Positions 32,223 to 41,234 are shown, counted from the stretch's first letter. The stretch: 64,000 bases of DNA from Agromyces sp. H17E-10 (GCF_022919715.1 NZ_CP095042.1:2046001-2110000); one strand, 5' to 3'. A program made the numbers and translations. The notes: generated from the letters alone by a model not told the origin.

Positions 32223-32240
32223 CATAGGCTGTGGTCTATG
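32223..32240 (+). promoter_or_regulatory. ArsR operator overlapping the -10 box and start codon of the ArsR-ArsC fusion gene
   Basis: CATAGGCTGTGGTCTATG has the arms CATAG and CTATG in common with CATAGATCGTGATCTATG at 33163-33180. TAGGCT within it is a -10 box 7 bases before the ATG at 32238, so the transcript is probably leaderless and binding would block both promoter and start. Confidence 0.7.
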
Positions 32241-33125
32241 AGTTCGGCCCAGTCGGTGTCTGCGACGGTCTCCGATCCGACGCGCGCTCGAATGCTCGAG
32301 CTGATCATGGATGAGCCCGAGGGCCGCTCGACCGTCACTCGGTTGGCGGAGCAGCTCGGCCTGCGTCAGCCGACGATCACGCATCACGCGAAGGTGCTGA
32401 TGGCGGTGGGTGTTCTCGAGCGTCGACCCGAAGGCCGACGGGTCTGGTACTCGGTCGCCCCGGCCCAGCTCGACCGGGTGATCGACATCGTCGGCACTCG
32501 GCCGGGTGCGGTCGCGGACGATGGGGTGATGGAGCGAGTCGTCGACGATCTGGCGGTGCGCTTCGCGGGCACGTTCAGCCGCGAGACGGTCGAACGGTTC
32601 GTGGCCGAGAGCCATGGGCTCCTGGCCCGGGCCGGGCACGAGCGGCAGCTCGCATCGCGGACCGCGGAGTTCGCCTCGCAGCGCCTTGCGGCCGTCGCCG
32701 CGAGAACCCGACGTCGTTCGGAGGTGCCCGAGGTCTTGTTCGTCTGCGTGCAGAACGCCGGCCGCTCGCAGATGGCCGCCGCGCTGCTTCGTCAGCTCGC
32801 CGGGGACCGCATCCGGGTCCGGACGGCCGGCTCGGAACCTGCGACTGCGGTCGCCCCGGTGGTCGCGAGCGTGCTCGAGGAGGTCGGCGTGCCACTCGGC
32901 GGTGAGTTCCCGAAGCCGCTGACCGACGAGGTGGTGCGCGCCGCGGACGTCGTGATCACGATGGGCTGCGGCGACGCCTGCCCGGTGTACCCCGGCACCC
33001 GATATCTCGACTGGGAGCTCGAGGATCCGGTCGGCCGGCCGATCGAGCAGGTTCGCGAAATCCGCGATGCCATCGACCGCCGGGTTCGCGACCTCATCGC
33101 GAGCCTCGACGTCGCCTCCGAGTGA
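32238..33125 (+). CDS. ArsR-type repressor fused to an arsenate reductase-like (LMW-PTPase fold) domain
   Basis: A 295-residue two-domain protein. Residues 1-85 are an ArsR winged helix (LRQPTITHHAKVLMAVGVLE). A helical linker contains a C-terminal-helix dimer region. From about residue 165 a low-molecular-weight phosphatase/ArsC domain follows, with catalytic loop VCVQNAGRSQMA and the GCGDACP cysteine motif near the C-terminus. It could both sense and reduce arsenate. The gene is leaderless with its operator over the start. It shares an operator with the stand-alone arsC downstream, suggesting one regulon. Confidence 0.88.
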   Translation: MSSAQSVSATVSDPTRARMLELIMDEPEGRSTVTRLAEQLGLRQPTITHHAKVLMAVGVLERRPEGRRVWYSVAPAQLDRVIDIVGTRPGAVADDGVMERVVDDLAVRFAGTFSRETVERFVAESHGLLARAGHERQLASRTAEFASQRLAAVAARTRRRSEVPEVLFVCVQNAGRSQMAAALLRQLAGDRIRVRTAGSEPATAVAPVVASVLEEVGVPLGGEFPKPLTDEVVRAADVVITMGCGDACPVYPGTRYLDWELEDPVGRPIEQVREIRDAIDRRVRDLIASLDVASE

Positions 33126-33162
33126 ACCTCGGCTGAATCATCCCGTCTCGGCCCGATTGATC

Positions 33163-33180
33163 CATAGATCGTGATCTATG
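33163..33180 (+). promoter_or_regulatory. ArsR operator upstream of arsC
   Basis: A perfect palindrome CATAGATC-GT-GATCTATG, overlapping a TATGAT -10-like box (33177-33182) and about 36 bases before the arsC start. It matches the arms of the operator at 32223, indicating the same repressor. Confidence 0.75.
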
Positions 33181-33215
33181 ATTGAACCGTCCGTGAGCGA
33201 GGAGAGGTTCTGCCC

Positions 33216-33632
33216 ATGTCTGAGAAGCCCACTGTCCTCTTCGTGTGCGTGCACAACGCCGGTCGTTCGCAGATGGCCGCCGGCTTCCTGCGCGAGCTCG
33301 GCGGCGACCGCGTCGAGGTGCTGTCGGCCGGCTCCGAGCCCAAGGACCAGATCAACCCGGTCGCGGTGCAGGCGATGGCCGAGGAGGGCATCGACATCGC
33401 GAACAACGTGCCGAAGGTGCTCACGACCGAGGCGGTGCGCGACTCCGACGTCGTGATCACGATGGGGTGCGGCGACGCGTGCCCGATCTTCCCCGGCAAG
33501 CGGTACGAGGACTGGAAGCTCGACGACCCGGCCGGGCAGGGCATCGAGGCGGTGCGCCCCATCCGCGATGAGATCCGCGGTCGGGTCGAGGCGCTGCTGG
33601 CCGAGCTGCTGCCGCAGGGCGCGAGCGCCTGA
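33216..33632 (+). CDS. arsC: Arsenate reductase (LMW-PTPase family, ArsC)
   Basis: A 138-residue arsenate reductase of the LMW-phosphatase fold. The catalytic loop is VCVHNAGRSQMA (nucleophile C11) and two further cysteines occur in GCGDACPIFPG, which would form the disulfide cascade. It is highly similar to the ArsC-like half of the upstream fusion (both end in RIRDEI-type helices), so one copy probably arose by duplication. GAGGAGAGG lies 12 bases before the ATG. It runs convergent with the ArsO-like gene. Confidence 0.94.
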   Translation: MSEKPTVLFVCVHNAGRSQMAAGFLRELGGDRVEVLSAGSEPKDQINPVAVQAMAEEGIDIANNVPKVLTTEAVRDSDVVITMGCGDACPIFPGKRYEDWKLDDPAGQGIEAVRPIRDEIRGRVEALLAELLPQGASA

Positions 33633-33636
33633 CGGC

Positions 33637-33654
33637 CCGCTCGGCCTCGAGCGG
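33637..33654. terminator. Small bidirectional hairpin between arsC and arsO
   Basis: CCGCTCG-GCCT-CGAGCGG, a 7-bp stem in the 23-base convergent gap. It is the only structure available there for termination of either gene. Confidence 0.55.
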
Positions 33655-33655
33655 T

Positions 33656-34987
33656 TCAGCACCCCGACGCCGACGAGCAGCAGCTCGACGCGCCGCCGAG
33701 GTCGGTGGAGCAAACCCCGGTCGCCGGCAGCACGAGTTCGACGTTCGACGCTGAGGCGAGGTCACCGGCGAGCCATGCGGTCACCGAGCGCACCTGCTCG
33801 TAGCCGGTGGCGAGGAGGAACGTCGGGGCCCGGCCGTACGACTTCATGCCCACGATGAAGAAGCCCTGCTCGGGGTGGGTCAGTTCGGCGAAGCCGTGGG
33901 GCTCGACGGTGCCGCACGAGTGCACGTTCGGGTCGATGAGCGGCGCCAGCCGCTTCGGCGCTTCGACGATCTCGTCGAGCTCGAGTCGGATCTCGCGCAG
34001 CAGCTCGAGGTTCGGCCGGAACCCGGTCGCGCTCACGACGACGTCGGTCGCGTGCGTCGTCATCTCGCCACGGCGCTGCCCGACGAGCTCGATCCCGTCG
34101 TCGTCGGCGCGCCGCGCGCGGAGGATCTCGAAGCCGTCGACGAGCTCGATGTCACCCCGGCGCACCGCAGCGTCGACCCGTCCGCCGAGCCGGGCCCGGT
34201 CGGCGAGCTCGTCGTCGGCCGACGACGAGACGCGCACGGCCTGCGCGTTGCGGATGAGCCAGGTCACCCGGGTGCCGGGAACCTCGCGGGCGAGCTGCAC
34301 GAGCCCGAGGAGCGTGTTCGCGGCCGAGTGGCCGGCACCGACGACGGTCGTGTGCTTCCCGGCGAACGTCGCGCGGTCGCGGCCGAGCACGTCGGGCAGG
34401 GCCGGCTGCACGAGGTCGGCGATCTCGTCGAAGCCGAGCAGGCCCAGACCGCTCGAGCTCAGCGAGTTCGGCGTCCGGTAGGTGCCGGAGGCGTCGATGA
34501 CCGCGCGCGCGGTCATCTCCTCGACGCCGGCCGCGGTGCGCAGGCGCACGAGGAACGGGGTGGCCGAACGGTTCGTGCTGCGCGTGCGGTCCATGCCCTC
34601 GCGGCTGACCGCGAGCACCTCGGCACCGGTGCGGATGCGGCGGGCGATCGCCTCGACACGGCTCAGCGGCACGAGGTAGGCGTCGACGAGCTCTCTGCCC
34701 GACGGTGCCCGCTCTGGGGACGGCAGCTCCCAGCCGCCGGCTTCGAGCAGGCGACGGGATGCCGGGTCCACGAGGTGCTTCCACGGCGAGAACAGCCGGG
34801 TGTGCCCCCAGGAGCGCACGCTGTCGGCGATGTCGTCGCCGGATTCGAGGATCACGAAGTCGATGCCGCGCTCGACGAGATTCGCCGCGGCGGCGAGGCC
34901 GATCGGGCCGGCTCCGATGATCACGACGGGCAGCGTCGACAGTCGGTCGTTCGAAACGGGCCGGACGGTCAGGTCGAGCAGCGTCAC
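33656..34987 (-). CDS. arsO: ArsO-like flavin-dependent oxidoreductase with Cys-rich tail
   Basis: A 443-residue flavoprotein with N-terminal FAD site VVIIGAGPIGLAAAANLVER and a central NADPH site TTVVGAGHSAANTLLGL. It belongs to the ArsO/flavin monooxygenase-like proteins encoded in arsenic clusters. The last residues are Cys-rich (GVCSTDLGGASSCCSSASGC, four cysteines), suitable for binding As(III). The GTG at 34987 is preferred (AGGAGG 5 bases upstream) over an ATG at 35050. It is divergent from an ArsR gene and shares its operator region. Its exact reaction is unknown. Confidence 0.82.
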   Translation of the reverse strand: MTLLDLTVRPVSNDRLSTLPVVIIGAGPIGLAAAANLVERGIDFVILESGDDIADSVRSWGHTRLFSPWKHLVDPASRRLLEAGGWELPSPERAPSGRELVDAYLVPLSRVEAIARRIRTGAEVLAVSREGMDRTRSTNRSATPFLVRLRTAAGVEEMTARAVIDASGTYRTPNSLSSSGLGLLGFDEIADLVQPALPDVLGRDRATFAGKHTTVVGAGHSAANTLLGLVQLAREVPGTRVTWLIRNAQAVRVSSSADDELADRARLGGRVDAAVRRGDIELVDGFEILRARRADDDGIELVGQRRGEMTTHATDVVVSATGFRPNLELLREIRLELDEIVEAPKRLAPLIDPNVHSCGTVEPHGFAELTHPEQGFFIVGMKSYGRAPTFLLATGYEQVRSVTAWLAGDLASASNVELVLPATGVCSTDLGGASSCCSSASGC

Positions 34988-34998
34988 TGCATCCTCCT

Positions 34999-35068
34999 CA
35001 TATCGATGAACTTCGATGTCAGTATGAGACGCGATATCGATCATTGTCAATATCGAGTAGCATCGATG
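34999..35068. promoter_or_regulatory. Divergent operator region with ATATCGA motifs (ArsO/ArsR)
   Basis: Repeated ATATCGA words occur at 35000, 35034 and 35050, with CATCGATG at 35061 and an inverted ATCGATGAACTTCGAT at about 35003-35018. The cluster lies between the divergent starts at 34987 and 35071 and probably binds the adjacent ArsR. It differs clearly from the CATAG/CTATG operators at 32223 and 33163. Confidence 0.65.
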
Positions 35069-35070
35069 CC

Positions 35071-35421
35071 ATGCCCACGATGCTCGAGGTCACCGACGTC
35101 ACTGCCGGTGCGTGCTGCGCGCCGTTGGTGCGCGAGCCGCTCGGCGCCGCAGACGCCGACCAGCTCGCCCACAAGATCAAGGCGCTCGCCGACCCGACCC
35201 GCCTCCGGCTGGTGTCGATCGTCGCCGCCTCCGCCGACCAGGAGGCATGCGTCTGCGATCTCGTCGAGCCGGTCGGACTCAGCCAGCCCACGGTGTCGCA
35301 CCACCTCAAGATCCTCAGCGAGGCGGGTTTCCTCTCGCGCACCCGTCGCGGCTCCTGGGCGTACTACCGCCTCGTGCCGGGCGCGCTCGACGGTGTGGCA
35401 CAGCTGCTCGGCGGCAGCTAG
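35071..35421 (+). CDS. arsR: ArsR-family arsenic-responsive repressor
   Basis: A 116-residue SmtB/ArsR repressor. With the ATG at 35071 cysteines lie at C15-C16 (TAGACCAP) and in EACVCDLVEPVG (C60, C62). A Cys15-Cys16 pair plus a more central cysteine is the As(III) site described for Corynebacterium glutamicum ArsR1, so this start and an arsenic role are favoured. The helix-turn-helix is LSQPTVSHHLKILSEAGFLS. It is divergent from the ArsO-like gene. Confidence 0.92.
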   Translation: MPTMLEVTDVTAGACCAPLVREPLGAADADQLAHKIKALADPTRLRLVSIVAASADQEACVCDLVEPVGLSQPTVSHHLKILSEAGFLSRTRRGSWAYYRLVPGALDGVAQLLGGS

Positions 35422-35519
35422 GCGCGCTTCGGCGACGTGCGTCGCTGACGATCACGGCGACCACGATCGGGCCGAGTGATGACAGCGCAGCGCGCTCGGT
35501 CCCGCAGCCGCACCCGCCC

Positions 35520-36092
35520 TCAGAGCGCCGCGATGAGCGCGTCGGCGGCGGCCCGTGAGCGCGCAGTGCGCGTGGGGTCGGCGTCGAAGTCGCCGAGGAA
35601 CACCGAGCCGAGGGCGCAGGTGAGCACGCCGTACGCGGCGTTGAGACAGGCGTCGGGGGAGGCATCCGGGTGGCCCTGCGCGACGAGGTCGGCGAGCTGC
35701 AGCCGGGTGGCCGTGTAGGCGGTCGTGAGCACGTCGGCGATCTCGGGGTTCGTGCGCGAGAGCTGCACCAATCCGAGCACCACCGCGTTCTCGCGGTCGG
35801 GTGAGCTGAACGCCGGCCCGAACAGGTAGTCGAGCGCGCTGCCGAGGTCGTCGGTTCCGGCCGGCAGTATCGTGCCGACCTCACCGCTCGGGTCGGCGAA
35901 GAGCGCCGTCGCGGTGTCGAGCAGCAGCTTGTCCCGGTTGCCGACGAAGTGACGCACGTGTCCGCGCGACATGCCGGTCGCGGTGGCGATGCGGTCGAGC
36001 GTCGTGCCGTGGATGCCGTGCTCGGCGATCGTCGCCATCGTCGCCTCGAGAATCTGTTCTCGACGCTCGGCGGCGACGGAGGGGCGTGCCAT
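35520..36092 (-). CDS. TetR-family transcriptional regulator
   Basis: A 190-residue TetR repressor. The N-terminal DNA-binding domain is typical (RREQILEATMATIAEHGIHG, then LDRIATATGMSRGHVRHFVG). The ligand domain is variable. It is divergent from the CocE/DUF3237/ABC operon, with a palindrome at 36201-36219 between them, so it probably represses that operon and itself. Confidence 0.92.
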   Translation of the reverse strand: MARPSVAAERREQILEATMATIAEHGIHGTTLDRIATATGMSRGHVRHFVGNRDKLLLDTATALFADPSGEVGTILPAGTDDLGSALDYLFGPAFSSPDRENAVVLGLVQLSRTNPEIADVLTTAYTATRLQLADLVAQGHPDASPDACLNAAYGVLTCALGSVFLGDFDADPTRTARSRAAADALIAAL

Positions 36093-36200
36093 CGACGGTT
36101 CTCCTCTCGTGCGGCAGGGCGTGGCCGTCTGCGCGGTGTGCTGCGATTCGGGATGCCGCGCACCCGGCCTGTGCCCCGAGTGTAACGGCTTCGCAATTCT

Positions 36201-36219
36201 AGTCTAGTCAGACTTGACT
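36201..36219. promoter_or_regulatory. TetR operator between tetR and the CocE operon
   Basis: AGTCTAGTCAGACTTGACT is a near-perfect 19-bp palindrome (AGTC-T/A-AGTC half-sites around a central A). It is AT-rich compared with its surroundings and lies 66 bases before the CocE start and 109 before tetR. Confidence 0.7.
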
Positions 36220-36284
36220 ATTTACGATCGGCTCCGTAACGTGACCGTCACCGCGTCGCAGGACGCCCGTCTCGAAGGAGTGAC

Positions 36285-38000
36285 ATGCCCGACATCCAGC
36301 GCATCCCCCCGGCGCCCGAGAGCCCGCTCTCGCAACCGGTGCGCGTCCGCATGCGCGACGGGGTGCTGCTCGCCGGCGACGTCTACCTGCCCGGTGCGCC
36401 CGACGCGGCCGACACCGCGCCCGGTGACACGATCCTCATCCGCCTGCCGTACGACAAGTCGGGCGTGTACTGCTTCATCCCGCTCATCGCCGAGTACTTC
36501 ACGCAGCGCGGCTACCGCGTCGTCGCGCAGGACGTGCGGGGCAAGTTCCGCTCAGAGGGCGACGCCCTGCTCTTCGTCAACGAGGTCGACGACGGCTACG
36601 ACACGATCGAGTGGATCACGCAGCAGTCGTGGTCGAACGGGCGCGTCGCGATGTGGGGCGACAGCTATTACGGCTACACCCAGTGGGCCGCCGCCGCGAG
36701 CGGGCACCCCGCGCTCACGGCGATCGCCCCGCGCGTGACCGGCACGGGGCTCGGCGAGCCCGTTCGCCGAGACCCGGCGCAACGCGTCCGCCCCGTCGAG
36801 TGGGGAGTCACCTACATGTACCCGCTCACGCAGTTCTTCGACAACGACATGCTGCAGTGGGAGCCCGATTGGTCGCGCCGCGACTTCGCCGCCCAGGCCG
36901 AGGAGTTCATGCACCAGGTCGGCATGCGCGGGCTCAGCTACGACCAGTGGTACCCGAACCCGGTGCTGCTGAAGCGCTTTCCGAACGGCGACCCGTTCGC
37001 CGGCCGATCGGTGCCCGTGCTGCACACGATCGGCTGGTGGGACAACTGCGCGCCGCTCTCGTGGGCCGACGTCGACCGGATCTCGCGCCGCCCGAACTGG
37101 GACGCGCACCACTACCTGCGCATCGAGGCGATCGACCACGAGAGCTACCAGTTGCTCGAGGCCGACGGCGACCGGGTCGCCGAGCGCAGCGACGAGCAGA
37201 TCCGCGCACTGCTGCCCCGCACGCTCGACCCGGCGCTCGCGTTCTTCGAGGTCTTCGTGCGCGGCAACGGCTCGGCGGCCGACCTGTCTCGCGTGACCTG
37301 GAACCTCGCCGGCACCGACGGCATGCGCGAGAGCCCGGTCTGGCCGCCCGCGGGTGCGCGCCCCGTCACGCGCCGGGCGACGGCAGACGGATGCCTCGTC
37401 GGCGAGCCGGCCGAGGCGTCGACCGCGACCGTGCTCGAGTGGACCCACGACCCCGCCGATCTCGTGCCGTCGAGCGCGCCCGACGCGTTCTCGTTCCTGC
37501 TCTACCTGCCCGACGAGGCGGGCATCGGCGATCGCGCCGACGTGCTGCGCTTCGACTCCGCGCCGCTCGTGGCCGACGTCGACCTGGCGGGCCCCGTCTC
37601 CGCGCGGGTGCGCATCGCCTCCGACGGGCCGGTCATGGACTGCTTCGTGCGCGTGCTCGACGTCGCGCCCGACGGCAGTGCGCTGCGCATCGCCCGCGGC
37701 CAGGTGCAGCTGCTCGGTGCGAACGAGGGCACGAACGACCCTGCGACGGACGGCGCGACCGTCGGCACCGCCGTCGACATCGACATCGACCTCGGCCAGG
37801 TCGGCTACCGGCTGCGTGCCGGGCACCGCCTGCGCGTGCACGTGTCGAGCAGCGACTACCCCGAGTTCCTGCCGCAGACCGGCACCGGCGTCGATCCGTG
37901 GACCTGGGGCGAGACCCGCACCAACACCCAGTCGCTCGTCGTCGGCGGCGCCGACGGCTTCGCACTCACCCTCACCGTCCTCGAAGGAGAACTGCCGTGA
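36285..38000 (+). CDS. CocE/NonD-family serine hydrolase (X-Pro dipeptidyl-peptidase S15 type)
   Basis: A 571-residue hydrolase. The alpha/beta domain has the S15 nucleophile motif GDSYYG (Ser in MWGDSYYGYTQWAAAA), an oxyanion tyrosine region near RLPYDKSGVY, and later the family's VQDVRG-type strand (VVAQDVRGKFRSEG). The C-terminal beta-sandwich domain (about 350-570) is of the PepX_C type. It could cleave a peptide or an ester such as in cocaine esterase; substrate not determined. GAAGGAG precedes the ATG. It is first in an operon that ends with an amidohydrolase and includes an ABC importer. Confidence 0.9.
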   Translation: MPDIQRIPPAPESPLSQPVRVRMRDGVLLAGDVYLPGAPDAADTAPGDTILIRLPYDKSGVYCFIPLIAEYFTQRGYRVVAQDVRGKFRSEGDALLFVNEVDDGYDTIEWITQQSWSNGRVAMWGDSYYGYTQWAAAASGHPALTAIAPRVTGTGLGEPVRRDPAQRVRPVEWGVTYMYPLTQFFDNDMLQWEPDWSRRDFAAQAEEFMHQVGMRGLSYDQWYPNPVLLKRFPNGDPFAGRSVPVLHTIGWWDNCAPLSWADVDRISRRPNWDAHHYLRIEAIDHESYQLLEADGDRVAERSDEQIRALLPRTLDPALAFFEVFVRGNGSAADLSRVTWNLAGTDGMRESPVWPPAGARPVTRRATADGCLVGEPAEASTATVLEWTHDPADLVPSSAPDAFSFLLYLPDEAGIGDRADVLRFDSAPLVADVDLAGPVSARVRIASDGPVMDCFVRVLDVAPDGSALRIARGQVQLLGANEGTNDPATDGATVGTAVDIDIDLGQVGYRLRAGHRLRVHVSSSDYPEFLPQTGTGVDPWTWGETRTNTQSLVVGGADGFALTLTVLEGELP

Positions 38001-38491
38001 ACCCCACCACCTCGCCGCCGACCCCGCTCGGCCCGGCGCCGAGCCTCGAGTACGTCTTCGAGATCCGCGCGACGATCGACCCCGACCTCCACATCGGTCG
38101 CGGCCCCGAGGAGCGCCTCTCGTTCACCCCGGTCTCCGGCGGCAGCGTCGCCGGGCCGCGGCTCAACGGCGAGGTGCTCACGGGCGGCGGCGACTGGGCC
38201 GTCGAGCGGTTCGGCACCGCCCAGCTCGAGGCCCGCTACCTGATCCGTGCCGACGACGGCGCCGTGATCGACATCCTGAACCGCGGCTACTTCCGCGCGA
38301 CGCCCGACGTGCTCGACCGCATGGAACGCGGCGAGAACGTTCCCGAGGACACGCCGGGGCTCTACTTCCGCACCGCACCGGTCTTCCAGACCGACGCGCC
38401 CCAGCACCGCTGGCTGGCCGAGCACCAGTTCATCGGGCTCGCCCGCGACGAGGACGGCCAGGTGTGCATCCGGGTCTTCCTCGTCGCCTGA
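37997..38491 (+). CDS. DUF3237-family protein (paralogue 1)
   Basis: A 164-residue DUF3237 protein, starting with GTG that overlaps the hydrolase stop (GTGA). Conserved blocks are LEYVFEIRATIDPDLHIGRG, GGSVAGPRLNGEVLTGGGDW and LEARYLIRADDGAVIDILNRG, ending in FIGLARDEDGQVCIRVFLV. The family forms a small beta-barrel with unknown role. A second member (43824) lies later in the same operon. Coupling to a hydrolase suggests a binding or modifying role for the imported compound. Confidence 0.88.
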   Translation: MNPTTSPPTPLGPAPSLEYVFEIRATIDPDLHIGRGPEERLSFTPVSGGSVAGPRLNGEVLTGGGDWAVERFGTAQLEARYLIRADDGAVIDILNRGYFRATPDVLDRMERGENVPEDTPGLYFRTAPVFQTDAPQHRWLAEHQFIGLARDEDGQVCIRVFLVA

Positions 38492-38579
38492 GCACCGGCA
38501 GCGGCATCCCGATCATCGACCCCGCCCACCAGCACCACGGCCCATCACCCCCGCACCACCGACCGGAACGGACCCCACC

Positions 38580-40229
38580 ATGAACCGCACCCGACTCGCG
38601 GCAGGCGCCGTCGCCTGCGCCGCGCTCGTCGCCCTCACCGCCTGCACGCCCCGAGACGCCGCCGACGTCGACGGCGACCCCGGCGAGCTCACGATCGTCG
38701 ACTCGCTGCCGGCGGGCACGAAGCCCGTCGACGAGGTCACCTGGGCCATCGCCGAGGGCGAGCCCGCGACGCTCAACCCGGCGGCCTCGGCGAACCTCAT
38801 CATCCCGAACCTCTGCGACAACCTGCTGTCGCTGCAACCCGACTTCTCGATCGAGCCGGGCATCGCCACGAGCGCCGAGTTCGTCGACCCCGTGACGTTC
38901 GTCATCGAGCTGCGCGACGACGTGACGTTCTGGGACGGCAGCCCGGTGACGGCCGACGACGTGGTCTACAGCCTGCAGCAGGGCATGAACCCCGAGTCGC
39001 AGTGGTACGGCGCCTTCGCGCTCGTCGTGCCCGACCCCGCGACCGGCATCGTCGCCACCGGCCCGAACGAGGTGACGGTGCACTTCGTCGCCCCCGACTC
39101 GGCCTTCCGTGAGGCGCTCGCGGGCCAGGGCGGCGCGGTCATGCAGCAGAAGTTCGGCGAGGCGGCGGGCGACGCGCTCGGCACGCCCGACGGCGGCCTC
39201 ATGTGCACCGGGCCCTACGAGCTCGCCGACGGCGGCTGGACGCCCGGCAGCTCGATCACCACCACCGCGAACGCGGACTACTGGAACGGCGCCCCGCTCG
39301 TGCAGAAGCTCACGTACACCTTCGTGAGCGACGGGTCGACCCTCGCGACCGCGCTCACCCAGGGCGAGATCGACGGCGCGATCAACGTCTCGCCGAGCTC
39401 CCGGGCGGTGTTCGAGGGCGACGGCGCCGGCACGCTCACGATCGGCCACTCGACGGCGTCGTACAGCTTCGGCCCGACGACGGCGACCGGGCCGGCGGCG
39501 AACCCGAAGATCCGCCAGGCGCTGAGCCTCGCGATCGACCGCGAGCAGTACCTGCAGACCGTCGTCAACGGCCTCGGCTACGTGCAGAAGACCCTCGTGC
39601 CCGAGTTCTCCTTCCAGTCGATGGCCGACGCCGACGTCTACCAGGCCGGCTACGACGCCCTCGCCGCACCCGAGGTCGACCTCGAGCAGGCGAAGCAGCT
39701 CGTCGCCGACAGCGGCGAAGACGTGAGCGAGCCGCTCGTCATCGCCGTGCCCGCGGGCGCCAAGGAGTTCGAGCAGACCGCCACCATCATCCAGGCGGCC
39801 GGCGAGCAGATCGGCCTCGACCTCGAGATCGACGAGATGCAGGCGTCCGACTTCGGCGCCCTCTTCTACGACCCGGCGAAGCGGGAGGGCGTCGACTTCG
39901 TCGCCACGCAGGGCTACCTCGAGACGCCGGGCGTGCTCGGCTACCCGTCGCTGTTCGTGCTCCCGGCCGAACAGGGCGGCATCTTCAACTGGAGCGGCTA
40001 CGAGAACGCCGAGGTCACCGCGCACATGACGGCGGCGCGCAACGCGACCGACGCCCGGACGGCCGCGGACGAGTTCGTCGCCGCGCAGGCGGTCTACGCC
40101 CCCGACCAGCTGCAGGTCACGCTCGCCGGCACCTACCAGCTCACCTACCTGAACGACGACCTCACCGGGGTCACCACCTCGGTCGCCGCGTACAGCAGCC
40201 CTTGGGCGCTGCACCTCGGCGGCAAGTAG
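38580..40229 (+). CDS. ABC transporter substrate-binding lipoprotein (peptide/nickel type, SBP_bac_5)
   Basis: A 549-residue extracellular binding protein of the DppA/OppA family. Lipobox LTAC places the modified cysteine at residue 22. Family blocks FVIELRDDVTFWDGSPVTAD and KIRQALSLAIDREQYLQTVV are clear. In this family many members bind peptides, but others take opines, sugars or nickel, so the substrate cannot be named. The permeases and fused ATPase follow directly, giving a complete importer. Confidence 0.92.
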   Translation: MNRTRLAAGAVACAALVALTACTPRDAADVDGDPGELTIVDSLPAGTKPVDEVTWAIAEGEPATLNPAASANLIIPNLCDNLLSLQPDFSIEPGIATSAEFVDPVTFVIELRDDVTFWDGSPVTADDVVYSLQQGMNPESQWYGAFALVVPDPATGIVATGPNEVTVHFVAPDSAFREALAGQGGAVMQQKFGEAAGDALGTPDGGLMCTGPYELADGGWTPGSSITTTANADYWNGAPLVQKLTYTFVSDGSTLATALTQGEIDGAINVSPSSRAVFEGDGAGTLTIGHSTASYSFGPTTATGPAANPKIRQALSLAIDREQYLQTVVNGLGYVQKTLVPEFSFQSMADADVYQAGYDALAAPEVDLEQAKQLVADSGEDVSEPLVIAVPAGAKEFEQTATIIQAAGEQIGLDLEIDEMQASDFGALFYDPAKREGVDFVATQGYLETPGVLGYPSLFVLPAEQGGIFNWSGYENAEVTAHMTAARNATDARTAADEFVAAQAVYAPDQLQVTLAGTYQLTYLNDDLTGVTTSVAAYSSPWALHLGGK

Positions 40230-40280
40230 GCCGGCAGCCACGTTGCGCACGCGAGGAAGAGCGAAGAGAGGACCGGTGCG

Positions 40281-41234
40281 GTGAACACCCTGACCAGGAT
40301 GCTGCTGGGGCGGCTCGGCGGCCTGCTGCTGACGCTCTTCCTCGCGAGCATCGTCATCTACTCGGCGGTGCTGCTCACCGGCGACCCCATCGCGGCGCTC
40401 GCCGGCGGCGCGAAGCCCACCCCCGAGCTCGTCGCCGAGATCCGGGCGGAGTACCACCTCGACGACCCGGTCTGGCAGCGGTACTGGGAGTGGCTGACCG
40501 GCGCGATCCAGGGCGACTTCGGGCGCTCGTTCGTCTACAAGACGGCGGTGACGACGCTCATCGCGCCGCGATTCGCGATCACGTTGCAGCTCGTGCTGCT
40601 GACGGTCGTGCTCATCCTCGTGTTCGGCGTCGGCTCCGGCATCCTCGCCGCCACCCGCGGCCGGGCCGTCGACCGAGCGGTGGCCACCGCCACCTCGCTC
40701 GGGATGGCGCTGCCGACCTTCGTCGTCGCGATCCTCCTGATCTGGGTGTTCGCGAAGAGCCTCGGCTGGTTCCCCGTGTACGGGGAGGGCGACGGCTTCT
40801 GGGACCGGCTCTGGCACCTCGTGCTGCCCGCGATCTCGCTCGCCGTGCTGTTCATCGCCTACATCAGCCGGGTGACCCGCAGCTCGCTCGTGGCGCAGTT
40901 GCACTCGGAGCACGTCGACACGGCGCGCGTGCGCGGCATCCCGCGCGGCCGAATCTTCGGCGCGCACGTCCTCCGCAACGCGTCGCCGCAGATCCTCGCG
41001 ATCGCGGGCACGACGATCGCGGGACTCTTCGCGGCGTCGGCGATCGCCGAGGTGGCGTTCGGGCTCGGCGGCATCGGGTCGCTGCTCGTGCAGGCGGCCG
41101 CCCGCGCCGACCTGCCCGTGGTGCAGATCGTGTCGCTGCTGCTCGTCACGATCTTCGTCGTGCTGAACGCGGTCGCCGACCTCGTCAGCGCGCTCATCGA
41201 CCCGTCGAGCATCGAGGGCGGTGCCCTCGCATGA
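40281..41234 (+). CDS. ABC importer permease (DppB-like)
   Basis: A 317-residue permease with about six helices (LLLTLFLASIVIYSAVLLTG first). The EAA loop is visible in HVDTARVRGIPRGRIFGAHV. It starts with GTG at 40281 (GAGAGGA upstream). It ends in the second permease start (ATGA), so the two are coupled, and it is probably the heterodimer partner of the next gene. Confidence 0.92.
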   Translation: MNTLTRMLLGRLGGLLLTLFLASIVIYSAVLLTGDPIAALAGGAKPTPELVAEIRAEYHLDDPVWQRYWEWLTGAIQGDFGRSFVYKTAVTTLIAPRFAITLQLVLLTVVLILVFGVGSGILAATRGRAVDRAVATATSLGMALPTFVVAILLIWVFAKSLGWFPVYGEGDGFWDRLWHLVLPAISLAVLFIAYISRVTRSSLVAQLHSEHVDTARVRGIPRGRIFGAHVLRNASPQILAIAGTTIAGLFAASAIAEVAFGLGGIGSLLVQAAARADLPVVQIVSLLLVTIFVVLNAVADLVSALIDPSSIEGGALA

